NCBI RefSeq assembly: GCF_009604385.1
Contig: NZ_WEGJ01000001.1
Span: 186,001 to 250,000, forward strand
DNA: 64,000 bases
Direction of reading: 5' to 3'
From: Streptomyces smaragdinus
GTDB taxonomy: Bacteria > Actinomycetota > Actinomycetes > Streptomycetales > Streptomycetaceae
Each line of letters begins with the position of its first letter. Positions within the stretch are counted from its first letter, which is position 1. This document shows positions 56,339-64,000 of the stretch, in pieces. Both the position numbers and the translations under genes were made by a program. The notes under the pieces were generated by a model. It was not told the DNA's origin. It saw nothing but the letters and a program-made list of their open reading frames with translations, and made no database searches.

Positions 56339-57465
56339 CGGGCGGAGAGCCGGCGGGCTTCGCGCGCGCCCGGGCGGTGGCGGACGCGGTCCTCTTTGAG
56401 GGGTACGTCCTCTACCCGTATCGGGCCAGCGCGCCCAAGAACCGGCTGCGCTGGCAGTTCGGGGTGCTGGCACCGCCCGGCGCGGACTCCTCGGAGACCT
56501 CGGCGAACCGGACCGAGCTGCTCGCCGTGCCGTGCGGCGCCGCCCCGGCCCTCGCGGTCAGGGTCAGGTTCCTGCAGGCCGAGCGGCGTCCCGACGACGG
56601 CTCGGGCCAACCGCCGTGGGACGAGGGCGTGGTACGCGAGATCGACGCACGCACGTCTCTCGTCGACGGCGCCGCGCTCACCGTCCCCTTCCGGACGGAC
56701 GGCGAGCGGCTCTCGGGGGTCCTGCGGATCGACGTCTCGGGCACGGACCAGTTGCTCAAGGTCCGGTTACAGGTCGAGAACCTCACCCCGGGCCCTGTGG
56801 CGCCCCGTTCGGAGATGCTCCTCGGCTCCCTCATCGGCACCCACACCCTGATCGCCGCCGACCGGGCCCGTCTCCTGTCGCTGGCCGACCCCCCGGACTG
56901 GGCCGCCGAAGCCGCGGCCGGCTGCGACAACCGGCACACCTGGCCCGTCCTCCTCGACGACACGACGGCCCTCGCCAGCCCGATCATCCTCGAGGACCGC
57001 CCGCGCGTCTCCCCCGAGAGCCCCGCCGACCTGTACGACGCCACCGAGATCGACGAGCTGCTGATGCTCCGCACGCTCACCCTCACCGACGACGAGAAGC
57101 GCGAGGCCCGGGCCACCGACGCCCGCGCGGCGGCCGTCGTGGACCGCGCCGAGTCCCTGACGGGCCCCGAGCTGGAGCGCCTGCACGGCGCCCTGCGGCG
57201 CACCCCCGAGGACGACGGGGGCGTGGCGGTGCCCGGCGGACGGGCCGTCCCCGGCACCCGGGTGCGGCTGTGCCCCGGCAGCCGGCGGGCCGACGCGCAG
57301 GACATGTTCCTGGACGGCCGCACCGCCCGCGTCGCCGCCGTCCTGCACGACTTCGACGGCGCGACGCATCTGGCCGTGACCTTCGACGACGACCCGGTGG
57401 CCGAGCTGCACGCCGCGATGGGCCGCCACTGGTACTTCGCACCCGACGAGGTGGAGCTGCTGTGA
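56335..57465 (+). CDS. Conserved hydrogenase-cluster protein of unknown function, TTA-containing
   Basis: The 376-residue protein begins with a segment (VLFEGYVLYPYRASAPKNRL) that looks conserved. A beta-rich middle follows (LLKVRLQVENLTPGPVAPRS), then a long acidic helical part and a C-terminal SH3-like stretch (GTRVRLCPGSRRADAQDMFL). I do not recognise a family. Codon 145 is TTA (56767-56769), so full translation should need the bldA tRNA. Four-base overlaps with both neighbours make it central to the operon. Confidence 0.75.
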   Translation: MTGGEPAGFARARAVADAVLFEGYVLYPYRASAPKNRLRWQFGVLAPPGADSSETSANRTELLAVPCGAAPALAVRVRFLQAERRPDDGSGQPPWDEGVVREIDARTSLVDGAALTVPFRTDGERLSGVLRIDVSGTDQLLKVRLQVENLTPGPVAPRSEMLLGSLIGTHTLIAADRARLLSLADPPDWAAEAAAGCDNRHTWPVLLDDTTALASPIILEDRPRVSPESPADLYDATEIDELLMLRTLTLTDDEKREARATDARAAAVVDRAESLTGPELERLHGALRRTPEDDGGVAVPGGRAVPGTRVRLCPGSRRADAQDMFLDGRTARVAAVLHDFDGATHLAVTFDDDPVAELHAAMGRHWYFAPDEVELL

Positions 57466-57944
57466 GGACGCTGGTCGCCGGCGTGGGCAACGTGTTCCTG
57501 CGGGACGACGGGTTCGGCGTGGAGGTCGTACGACGCCTCGCCGCAAACCCGCCGCCCGACGGGATCCGGGTCGCCGACTTCGGGATTCGCGGGGTGCATC
57601 TCGCGTACGAGCTGATGGACGGCTACGAGGGCCTGGTCCTCGTCGACGCGCTGCGCTGCGGGGAGCCCCCGGGCACCCTGTGCGTCCTGGACCCGGAGCT
57701 CCCGGCCGGCCCCGGACCCCCGGTCGACGCGCACGACATGGGGCCCGAGGCGGTCCTCGCGCTGCTGCGGCAGCTGAACGTGTCGCTGCCCTGGGTGCGC
57801 GTGGTCGGCTGCGAACCGGCCGACCTGGACGAGGGGATGGGGCTCAGCCCCGCCGTCGCCGGGGCGGTGGACGAGGCCGTACGGCTCGTACGGCGGCTGC
57901 TCGACGACAGACCCGTATCGAAGGAGGCGAAGGATCATGCATGA
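57462..57944 (+). CDS. Hydrogenase maturation protease
   Basis: The 160-residue endopeptidase (HyaD/HupD family) has the metal-sensing residues in GVGNVFLRDDGFGVEVV (Asp/Glu) and in the DAHDMGPEAVLALLR His-Asp region. It should trim the C-terminal extension of the large subunit once nickel is loaded. The start is a GTG within the preceding stop. It overlaps hypA by eight bases. Confidence 0.92.
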   Translation: MRTLVAGVGNVFLRDDGFGVEVVRRLAANPPPDGIRVADFGIRGVHLAYELMDGYEGLVLVDALRCGEPPGTLCVLDPELPAGPGPPVDAHDMGPEAVLALLRQLNVSLPWVRVVGCEPADLDEGMGLSPAVAGAVDEAVRLVRRLLDDRPVSKEAKDHA

Positions 57945-58209
57945 GACCGGACTGTGCGAGGCGATTCTGCAGGCCGTGGAGCGCCGGGCCCAGGGGCGCA
58001 GGGTCACCGGGGTGACCGTGCGGATCGGGGAGCTGCACGCGGTGTCGGAGCCCGCGCTGGCCCAGTCGTTCGCGCTGGTGTCGGCCGGCAGCGTCGCGGA
58101 CGGCGCGGACATCGACCTGGTCGCGGTGGACGGCGACACGTTCGTCCTGGAGTCCATCCGGCTCGCGGCGGCGGAGGGGGCGGGCGATGTGCCTGGGCAT
58201 CCCGGGTGA
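57937..58209 (+). CDS. hypA: HypA-like nickel chaperone lacking the zinc finger
   Basis: The 90-residue protein keeps the HypA N-terminus MHETGLCEAI, where His2 and the Glu bind nickel, and the RIGELHAVSEPALAQSF core. HypA is normally about 113 residues and ends with a four-cysteine zinc finger. Here the only Cys is Cys7, and the C-terminal part (GDTFVLESIRLAAAEGAG) has replaced the finger. Zinc-linked nickel transfer must work differently. It overlaps hypC by 23 bases. Confidence 0.85.
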   Translation: MHETGLCEAILQAVERRAQGRRVTGVTVRIGELHAVSEPALAQSFALVSAGSVADGADIDLVAVDGDTFVLESIRLAAAEGAGDVPGHPG

Positions 58210-58459
58210 GGTGGTCGAACTCCGCACCGACCAGCCCGATCTGGCGCTGGTCGACGTCAGCGGGGTGCGCCGGGCCGTGAACATCGCGCTGATCGCCGAG
58301 GAGGGCGTGGCGCCGGGCGACTGGGTGCTCATCCATGTCGGGTTCGCGCTGTCGCGGATCGACGAGAGCGAGGCACGGGCGACCATGGCGTTCCTCGAGG
58401 GGCTGGGAGAGGCCTACGAGGACGAGATGGCCGCGCTGCGGGAATCGGGAGGCGACTGA
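58187..58459 (+). CDS. hypC: Hydrogenase maturation protein HypC
   Basis: The 90-residue protein has the canonical HypC start MCLGIPGEVVEL, with the essential Cys2, then VDVSGVRRAVNIALIAEEG and GDWVLIHVGFALSRID. HypC carries the iron-cyanide group between HypD and the large subunit precursor. The ATG lies inside hypA, and its stop shares one base with the hypD ATG. Confidence 0.95.
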   Translation: MCLGIPGEVVELRTDQPDLALVDVSGVRRAVNIALIAEEGVAPGDWVLIHVGFALSRIDESEARATMAFLEGLGEAYEDEMAALRESGGD

Positions 58460-59586
58460 TGCGGTACGTCGACGAGTACCGGGACGCCGGAAAGGCGCGG
58501 GCGCTGGCGGCGTCGATCGCCGCGCTGGCCGAGCCGGACCGTACGTACACGTTCATGGAGGTGTGCGGCGGGCACACGCACACCATCTACAAGCACGGCA
58601 TCGAGGACCATCTGCCGGACAACGTGCACCTGGTGCACGGGCCGGGGTGTCCCGTGTGCGTGATCCCGATGGGGCGGGTCGACGACGCGATCCACATCGC
58701 GATGCGGCCGGACGTCGTCATGACGACGTTCGGGGACATGATGCGGGTGCCCGGCGGCAGTTCGTCGTTCCTCGACGCCAAGGCCGCCGGGGCGGACATC
58801 CGGATGGTGTACTCGCCGCTCGACGCGCTGCGGATCGCCCGCGCCAACCCGGACAAGCGGGTGGTGTTCATGGCCATCGGCTTCGAGACGACCGCCCCGT
58901 CGACCGCCGTCACCGTGCTGCGGGCAGCCGCCGAGGGGCTGGAGAACTTCTCGGTGTTCTGCAACCACGTCACGATCATCCCGGCCGTCAAGGCCATCCT
59001 GGACTCCCCCGACCAGCGACTGGACGGATTCCTCGGCCCCGGGCACGTGTCGACGGTCATCGGCTGCCGGCCGTACGAGTTCATCGCCTCCGTCCACGGC
59101 AAGCCGCTGGTCGTCGCCGGATTCGAGCCGCTGGACATCCTGCAGTCGGTGCACATGCTGCTGCGGCAGCTCGCCGAGGGACGCTCGGTGGTGGAGAACC
59201 AGTACGCGAGGGTCGTCCCCTGGGACGGCAACCCCAAGGCGCTCGGGGCGCTGGGCCGGGTGATGGAGCTGCGGCCCCATTTCGAGTGGCGGGGGCTGGG
59301 GTTCATCTCCCACTCGGCGCTGCGGCTGCGGGACGCGTACGCGGCGTACGACGCGGAGCGGATCTTCGACGTGCCGGGGGTGCGGGTGGCCGACCCGAAG
59401 GCGTGCCAGTGCGGGGAGGTCCTGAAGGGGGTGCTCAAGCCCTGGCAGTGCAAGGTCTTCGGCACCGCGTGCACACCGGAGACGCCGATCGGCACGTGCA
59501 TGGTCTCCTCCGAGGGGGCCTGTGCCGCGTACTACAACTTCGGCAGGTTCAGCCGCATCGAGGTACGGGAGGCGACGCGGACGTGA
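58459..59586 (+). CDS. hypD: Hydrogenase maturation protein HypD
   Basis: The 375-residue Fe-S scaffold has the invariant FMEVCGGHTHTIYKHGI, GPGCPVCVIPMGRVDDAI and FETTAPSTA regions and the C-terminal cluster ligands (CQCGEVLKGVLKPWQCKVFG, CTPETPIGTC). It assembles the Fe(CN)2CO unit with HypC. It ends in a GTGA overlap with hypE. Confidence 0.96.
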   Translation: MRYVDEYRDAGKARALAASIAALAEPDRTYTFMEVCGGHTHTIYKHGIEDHLPDNVHLVHGPGCPVCVIPMGRVDDAIHIAMRPDVVMTTFGDMMRVPGGSSSFLDAKAAGADIRMVYSPLDALRIARANPDKRVVFMAIGFETTAPSTAVTVLRAAAEGLENFSVFCNHVTIIPAVKAILDSPDQRLDGFLGPGHVSTVIGCRPYEFIASVHGKPLVVAGFEPLDILQSVHMLLRQLAEGRSVVENQYARVVPWDGNPKALGALGRVMELRPHFEWRGLGFISHSALRLRDAYAAYDAERIFDVPGVRVADPKACQCGEVLKGVLKPWQCKVFGTACTPETPIGTCMVSSEGACAAYYNFGRFSRIEVREATRT

Positions 59587-60665
59587 CGACGGATCAGCGG
59601 GAGCAGGAGGTCCTGCGGCGCATCGAACGGGCGCGGGGGCGTCCGGCGCGGCTGCGTGACGAGCGGATCACGCTGGCCCACGGGGCCGGCGGGAAGGCTT
59701 CGCGGACGCTGGTCGAGGCGGTGTTCCTCGCGGCGTTCCACAATCCGCTGCTGGCCCCGCTGGAGGACCAGGCGGTGTGCGAGGCGGGCGGGGCGCGGCT
59801 GGCGTTCACGACGGACTCGTACGTGGTTTCGCCGCTGTTCTTTCCCGGCGGGGACATCGGGGATCTCGCGGTCAACGGGACGGTGAACGATCTGGCGATG
59901 TCCGGGGCCCGGCCGCTGTACCTCTCGGCGGGCTTCATCCTGGAGGAGGGCTTCCCCGTCGCGGATCTGACGCGGATCGTCGGGTCGATGGCGCGGGCCG
60001 CCGCCGGGGCGGGGGTGCGGATCGTCACGGGTGACACGAAGGTCGTGGAGCGGGGGAAGGCGGACGGCTGCTACGTCACCACGGCGGGGGTGGGGGTGGT
60101 GGAGCACTCGTTTGAGCTGGGTGCTTCGCGGGCCCGCCCGGGAGATGTGGTGCTGGTGTCGGGGCCGATCGGGGATCACGGGACGACGGTACTGCTGGCC
60201 CGGGGGGAGCTGGGGATCGAGGGCGACGTGGAGTCGGACACGGCTCCGCTGGCCGGGCTGGTGTCGGGGCTGCTCGACGCGTGCGGGGCGGGGGTGCGGT
60301 GTCTGCGCGACGCCACGCGGGGTGGGGTGGCCACGGTGCTCAACGAGGTCGCGCGGGACTCCGGGGTCGGGGTAGTCCTCGACGAGGGTGCGGTGCCGGT
60401 ACGGCCGCAGGTGCGGGGGGCGGCGGAGATCCTGGGGATCGATCCGCTGTACATCGCGTGCGAGGGGCGGATGGTGGCCGTCGTGGAGGCCGGGCGCGCG
60501 GATGCGGCGCTGGCCGCGCTGCGGGGTGATCCGCTGGGGCGGGGGGCGGCGGTGATCGGGCGGGTGGTGGCGGATCCGGCGCCGTTGGTGGTGTGCCGGA
60601 CGGAGTTCGGGGGGACGCGGATCGTGGATGTGCTGGTGGGGGATCCGTTGCCGCGGATCTGTTGA
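59583..60665 (+). CDS. hypE: Hydrogenase maturation protein HypE
   Basis: The 360-residue enzyme belongs to the PurM/ThiL ATPase fold (LAHGAGGKASRTLVE, FTTDSYVVSPLFFPGGDIGD, VNDLAMSGARPLYLS). It ends PLPRIC, the C-terminal Cys that becomes thiocarbamoylated and dehydrated to thiocyanate. It supplies cyanide for the iron centre. The GTG start overlaps hypD. It converges with hypF, eight bases between the stops. Confidence 0.95.
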   Translation: MTTDQREQEVLRRIERARGRPARLRDERITLAHGAGGKASRTLVEAVFLAAFHNPLLAPLEDQAVCEAGGARLAFTTDSYVVSPLFFPGGDIGDLAVNGTVNDLAMSGARPLYLSAGFILEEGFPVADLTRIVGSMARAAAGAGVRIVTGDTKVVERGKADGCYVTTAGVGVVEHSFELGASRARPGDVVLVSGPIGDHGTTVLLARGELGIEGDVESDTAPLAGLVSGLLDACGAGVRCLRDATRGGVATVLNEVARDSGVGVVLDEGAVPVRPQVRGAAEILGIDPLYIACEGRMVAVVEAGRADAALAALRGDPLGRGAAVIGRVVADPAPLVVCRTEFGGTRIVDVLVGDPLPRIC

Positions 60666-60673
60666 GTACGGTC

Positions 60674-62971
60674 CTACGCGGGTGTCCGGGCGGCTGTGAC
60701 GGCGGCCTGGCCGAGGCTGATTCCGGCGTCGTTCGGGGGGATTCGGCGGTGGGTGAGGACGTGGAAGTCGTGTCGGCGCAGGGCCGCTGTGGTGCGGTCC
60801 AGGAGGTAGGCGTTCTGGAACACGCCTCCTGAGAGGGCTACCCGGGTGAGGTGCGTGGTCTCGCGCAGGGTGTGGCAGACGGCGGCGGTCGTGCGGGCCA
60901 GGGCGTTGTGGAAGCGGGCCGCCACGGTTTCGGGGGGCGTGCCCGCGCGAACGTCGGTCAGCACCTCGCGGATCAGGTCAGTGCCGTGGATGCGGCCGTC
61001 GGCGGTCACCTGGGCCTCGTAGGCGTCGGTGATCGACGGGTCGGCGCACTGTTCCAGATCGACGGCGGCCTGGCCCTCGTACGAGACCGTGTCGCGCAGG
61101 TCGAGCAGGGCGGCGACCGCGTCGAAGAGGCGGCCGACGCTGGAGGTCGGCGGGGCGTGCGTACCGCCGCGGGCGAGGGCGCGGACCTGGTCCCAGCGGG
61201 CCCTGTTGCGGCGGTATACGGGGAGGTCGTCCGGGTCCTCGCCGCAGGCGTCGAGGTATGCGGCGGCCATCCGCCAGGGTTCGCGGATCGCCGCCGGTCC
61301 GCCGGGGAGGGGGACGGGGGTGAAGTGGGCGGCGCGGTGGAAGTCCGTCAGGTCGGCGAGCAGGAACTCGCCGCCCCACAGGGTGCCGTCGGTGCCGTAG
61401 CCCAGGCCGTCGAAGGCCACGCCGATGACGGGGCCGTGTTCCGCGTTGTCGGCGAGGCAGGAGGCGATGTGGGCGTGGTGGTGCTGGACGCCCATGAGGT
61501 GTGCGCCGGTCGAGTCGGCGAGGTCGTGGGCGTATTTCGTGGACAGGTACTCCGGGTGGAGGTCGTGGGCGATCAGCTCCGGGTCGGTTCCGGTCAGGCG
61601 CCTCAGGTGGGCGATGCCTTCGGTGAAGGAGCGCAGGGTCTCGGGGTGTTCGAGGTCGCCGAGGTGGGGTGAGACGACGGCGCGGTGGCCGGTGGCCAGG
61701 CAGAAGGTGCTCTTGAGTTCGGCGCCGCAGGCCAGTACGGGGCGTCGGGCGGGAACGGGGAGCGGCAGCGGCTCGGGGGCGTGGCCGCGGGCGCGGCGGA
61801 CGGGGACGGGGCCGGCCGGGGTGGTGCGTACCACCGAGTCGTCGGCGCGGGTGTGGATCGTGCGGTCGTGGGTCAGGAAGGCGTCGGCGATCCCGGCGAG
61901 CCGGCGGCGGGCTTCGTCGTCGTGGTGGGCGATGGGCTCGTCGGAGAGGTTGCCGCTGGTGAGGACGTACGGGTGGGGCAGCTGGGCACACAGCAGGTGG
62001 TGCACGGGGGTGTACGGGAGCAGCAGCCCCAGCTCGCGGCGGCCGGGGGCGACCGAGGGTGCCACCCCGGCGTCCTCGCGGCGGGGCAGCAGGACGATGG
62101 GGGCGCGGGGGGAGGTCAGCAGGGCGCGCGCCGTGTCGTCCACCTCGCAGAGGCGGTCGGCGGTCGCCGGGTCGGGGACCAGGACGGCGAAGGGCTTCTC
62201 CTCGCGGTGCTTGCGGGAGCGGAGGGCGTGCACCGCCCGTTCGTTGAAGGCGTCGGCCGCCAGGTGGTAGCCGCCGAGGCCCTTCACGGCCACGATGCGG
62301 CCGGCGCGCAGCAGGGCGGCGGCCCCGGCGACGGGGTCGCCGTCGATGGGGGTGCCCGTGCGGGCGTCGGTCAGGCGCAGGGCGGGGCCGCAGTCGGGGC
62401 AGCACAGGGGCTGGGCGTGGAAGCGGCGGTCGGTGGGGTCGTGGTACTCGCGGGCGCAGGCGGCGCACATCGGGAAGCCGGCCATGGTGGTGCGGGAGCG
62501 GTCGTACGGGACGGAGCGGACGACCGTGTAACGGGGGCCGCAGTTCGTGCAGTTGATGAAGGGGTGCCGGTGGCGGCGGTCGGCCGGGTCGAAGAGCTCG
62601 CCCAGGCAGTCCGCGCAGGTGGCGATGTCGGGCGGGATCAGGGCGCGGGCGGGTCCGTTCGGCGCGTCGTCGGGGCCGGCCGCGATGGTGAAGCCGGTTT
62701 CGCCGGGAGGCGCCGCCTCGCGCCTGCGCACGCTGATCCGCTCGATCACGGCCAGGGGCGGGGCCTCGCCCTCCAGGGTCCGCCGAAAGCCCGCCACGGC
62801 GTCCGCGGGGCCCGTCACGTCGATGAGGACTCCGTCGGGGTCGTTGGCGACCTGTCCGCGAAGGCCGTGCCGGACGGCGATCGTGTGCACGAAGGGGCGG
62901 AAGCCGACGCCCTGCACGATCCCTTCGACCCGGAGACGGACGTGTACGAGCGGGGAGTTCATCCCGGCCAT
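60674..62971 (-). CDS. hypF: Carbamoyltransferase HypF
   Basis: The 765-residue enzyme makes the cyanide precursor for hydrogenase. An acylphosphatase domain comes first (EGIVQGVGFRPFVHTIA). Two zinc-finger repeats follow (CADCLGELFDPADRRH and CAACAREYHDP with CCPDC), then a YrdC-like domain (VAVKGLGGYHLAADA, REEKPFAVL). A Kae1-like carbamoyltransferase domain is last (VQHHHAHIASCLADN, ALSGGVFQNAYLL). ATG 62962 is an equal start choice. It alone of the hyp genes is on the minus strand and so has its own promoter. Confidence 0.95.
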   Translation of the reverse strand: MAGMNSPLVHVRLRVEGIVQGVGFRPFVHTIAVRHGLRGQVANDPDGVLIDVTGPADAVAGFRRTLEGEAPPLAVIERISVRRREAAPPGETGFTIAAGPDDAPNGPARALIPPDIATCADCLGELFDPADRRHRHPFINCTNCGPRYTVVRSVPYDRSRTTMAGFPMCAACAREYHDPTDRRFHAQPLCCPDCGPALRLTDARTGTPIDGDPVAGAAALLRAGRIVAVKGLGGYHLAADAFNERAVHALRSRKHREEKPFAVLVPDPATADRLCEVDDTARALLTSPRAPIVLLPRREDAGVAPSVAPGRRELGLLLPYTPVHHLLCAQLPHPYVLTSGNLSDEPIAHHDDEARRRLAGIADAFLTHDRTIHTRADDSVVRTTPAGPVPVRRARGHAPEPLPLPVPARRPVLACGAELKSTFCLATGHRAVVSPHLGDLEHPETLRSFTEGIAHLRRLTGTDPELIAHDLHPEYLSTKYAHDLADSTGAHLMGVQHHHAHIASCLADNAEHGPVIGVAFDGLGYGTDGTLWGGEFLLADLTDFHRAAHFTPVPLPGGPAAIREPWRMAAAYLDACGEDPDDLPVYRRNRARWDQVRALARGGTHAPPTSSVGRLFDAVAALLDLRDTVSYEGQAAVDLEQCADPSITDAYEAQVTADGRIHGTDLIREVLTDVRAGTPPETVAARFHNALARTTAAVCHTLRETTHLTRVALSGGVFQNAYLLDRTTAALRRHDFHVLTHRRIPPNDAGISLGQAAVTAARTPA

Positions 62972-63283
62972 GATGGTCGCCGGAGAGCGTCCCGGGCGGC
63001 CGATGCACGCATCTGGCCCCTTCCCGTACACACCGTGCGCGGTTCGGACCGAACCCGCCCCGGTGACGGGTCCTTGCGCGTTCGACCGGGAAACTTGCAT
63101 GATCGTGCATCGGTGTGACCGACTCCGCACCTTTCGCCACCCTCCGGAACACTTCCGGGCAGATTCCGCCCCGCACCGGAAACCGCCTCTGGCATCTGCC
63201 ACGCTCGGCACAGAACCGCATCTTTCCGACGTTCCCCCCGGTCGAGCACCGGCGTCGGAAGCCCCGGGGAATGGAGCACCACC
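62972..63283. other. Divergent promoter region between hypF and the ATP-binding protein gene
   Basis: The 312 bases have no convincing frame. Bases 63090-63120 are AT-richer and carry the TTGCATGATCGTGCAT inverted repeat. The rest looks like promoter and leader sequence for both directions. Confidence 0.5.
63094..63110. promoter_or_regulatory. ARG-box-like inverted repeat (CTTGCATGATCGTGCAT)
   Basis: Its first ten bases equal the start of the argG operator candidate read on the minus strand, and the TGCAT/GTGCAT arms have a similar spacing. It lies between hypF and the RsbW-like gene. ArgR or another TGCA-recognising regulator could bind. Confidence 0.3.
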
Positions 63284-63775
63284 GTGATGGTCGCCGACAA
63301 GTCGGTCTCCCTCGCCCTGCCCAGCACCGCCGCCTCCGTCCGCGAGGCACGCGGGTTCGCCGTGCGGGTGCTGACCGACTGGGGCCTGCCCGAGGACTCG
63401 GAGACGGTCCACACCGTGCGCCTGATCGTCTCGGAACTCGCGACCAACGCCGTCCTGCACACCTGCGGCCAGTCCCCCACGTTCACCGTGTGCGTACACG
63501 TGAACCCCGGCAAGACCCTGATCGTCGGCGTCACCGACAGCCACCCGCGCTTCCCCCGCCACCCCTCCCCGGCCGAGGCGGAGGACAACGGCCGCGGCAT
63601 GGACATCGTCCGCTCCCTGACCACGGCCCACGCCGGCCGCCTCACGGTCCTCCCGACCGAGGCGGGCGGCAAGACGGTCCGGGTGGTTCTTTCGTGGCCG
63701 TCCTCACCCGGAGGTGTTCGGATCGGCCCGGTAGACGAAGCCGGTAACACGCGCGTGCACACGCCAGCCCAGTGA
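63284..63775 (+). CDS. RsbW-like ATP-binding protein (anti-sigma kinase fold)
   Basis: The 163-residue protein is a HATPase_c_2 domain: N-box SELATNAVLHTC, G1-like DNGRGMDIV and a final TEAGGKTVRVVLSW strand. Such proteins in Streptomyces are anti-sigma factors or orphan regulators in partner-switching systems. The GTG start has GGAG seven bases upstream; the next codon is ATG. Its 3' end overlaps the convergent acetyltransferase gene by 72 bases. A SpoIIE phosphatase 13 kb away could act on the same kind of circuit. Confidence 0.85.
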   Translation: MMVADKSVSLALPSTAASVREARGFAVRVLTDWGLPEDSETVHTVRLIVSELATNAVLHTCGQSPTFTVCVHVNPGKTLIVGVTDSHPRFPRHPSPAEAEDNGRGMDIVRSLTTAHAGRLTVLPTEAGGKTVRVVLSWPSSPGGVRIGPVDEAGNTRVHTPAQ

Positions 63776-64000
63776 CTCGTACAGTGCGCCCGTGGGGGCG
63801 ATCTGGCCGTGGGGGGCCTCGGAGCCGTCGGTCGCGAGGACGCGGACGTGGATGACGCCGCCGCGGGTTTCGGAGGTCAGGGTGTAGCCGGCGGGGACGA
63901 GGGGGGCTTCGGGGCGGAGGTCCGTGGACATCAGGAAGCCGGGGGCGTCCTGGGTCCAGTCGGGGGTGAGCCAGGGGGTGATCGTCTCCGGGGGGACGAA
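63704..64000 (-). CDS. GNAT acetyltransferase, truncated at window edge and internally shortened
   Basis: Ninety-eight C-terminal residues are visible and the start is beyond the window. VPAGYTLTSETRGGVIHVRV and the last TGALYESLGWRVHARVTGFV fit a common Streptomyces GNAT protein. The acetyl-CoA loop (R/QxxGxG/A) and about 50 residues that should lie between APTG and ALYESLGW are absent, without a frameshift. The protein is probably inactive as an acetyltransferase. It overlaps the convergent RsbW-like gene by 72 bases. Confidence 0.65.
   Translation of the reverse strand, partial: FVPPETITPWLTPDWTQDAPGFLMSTDLRPEAPLVPAGYTLTSETRGGVIHVRVLATDGSEAPHGQIAPTGALYESLGWRVHARVTGFVYRADPNTSG

Overview
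The window is linear, very GC-rich DNA with strong G/C bias at third codon positions, GTG and TTG starts, frequent stop-start overlaps and only two in-frame TTA codons seen. Together with the gene content (PucR, SpoIIE-type phosphatase, dodecin, BaeRF-type protein, long-form argG, uptake [NiFe]-hydrogenase) this points to Streptomyces or a close relative. No insertion sequence, integrase, CRISPR array or biosynthetic megasynthase is visible. Several decayed genes suggest an accessory (arm-like) region.

Layout. 1-2.6 kb: an unknown protein, an aminoglycoside nucleotidyltransferase-like gene, a Cys-pair protein and a gene tail. 2.6-9.1 kb: catabolic block with a ketoglutarate-semialdehyde-type dehydrogenase divergent from a PucR regulator, then a GntR regulator, a class III CoA-transferase and a glutaryl-CoA-dehydrogenase-like enzyme. 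9.1-14.3 kb: MpaB-type oxygenase with divergent TetR, BaeRF protein, stand-alone TOPRIM protein and a frameshifted aminotransferase. 14.3-18.5 kb: argG with an ArgR-like operator, TerD-family and TerB-family stress proteins and a YqeY-like protein. 18.5-26.8 kb: lipoprotein, acetyltransferases, a DUF1214 scrap, a pentapeptide protein, a hydrolase-RidA fusion, an aldehyde dehydrogenase, a universal stress protein and dodecin. 26.8-31 kb: four-gene ABC importer with a CebR-box-like site and a TTA codon in its binding protein. 31-38 kb: Fpg/Nei glycosylase, AraC regulator, the pntAA-pntAB-pntB transhydrogenase, an orphan 57-residue peptide gene, ankyrin and YiaA-like genes. 38-48.3 kb: LacI regulator, GH3 enzyme, P450, a secreted PET-hydrolase/cutinase-like enzyme, a GH38 alpha-mannosidase and a serine hydrolase. 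48.4 kb: tRNA-Pro(GGG).

The most coherent system is 48.9-63 kb. A PAS/SpoIIE phosphatase gene sits 4 nt ahead of a tightly overlapping cluster: two SIS-domain proteins, a HypC-like protein, small and large subunits of a group 1h (actinobacterial high-affinity) [NiFe]-hydrogenase, a NifU-like protein, a DUF5947 protein, an unknown 376-residue protein with a TTA codon, the maturation protease, then hypA, hypC, hypD and hypE, with hypF convergent. HypA lacks its zinc finger, the NifU-like protein lacks its second Cys, the extra HypC-like protein has a displaced Cys pair, and no hypB is present. The expected role is scavenging of trace atmospheric hydrogen for survival in non-growing cells or spores; the phosphatase and the TTA codon are possible links to stress and developmental control. 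An RsbW-like ATP-binding protein and a GNAT gene with an apparent internal deletion close the window.
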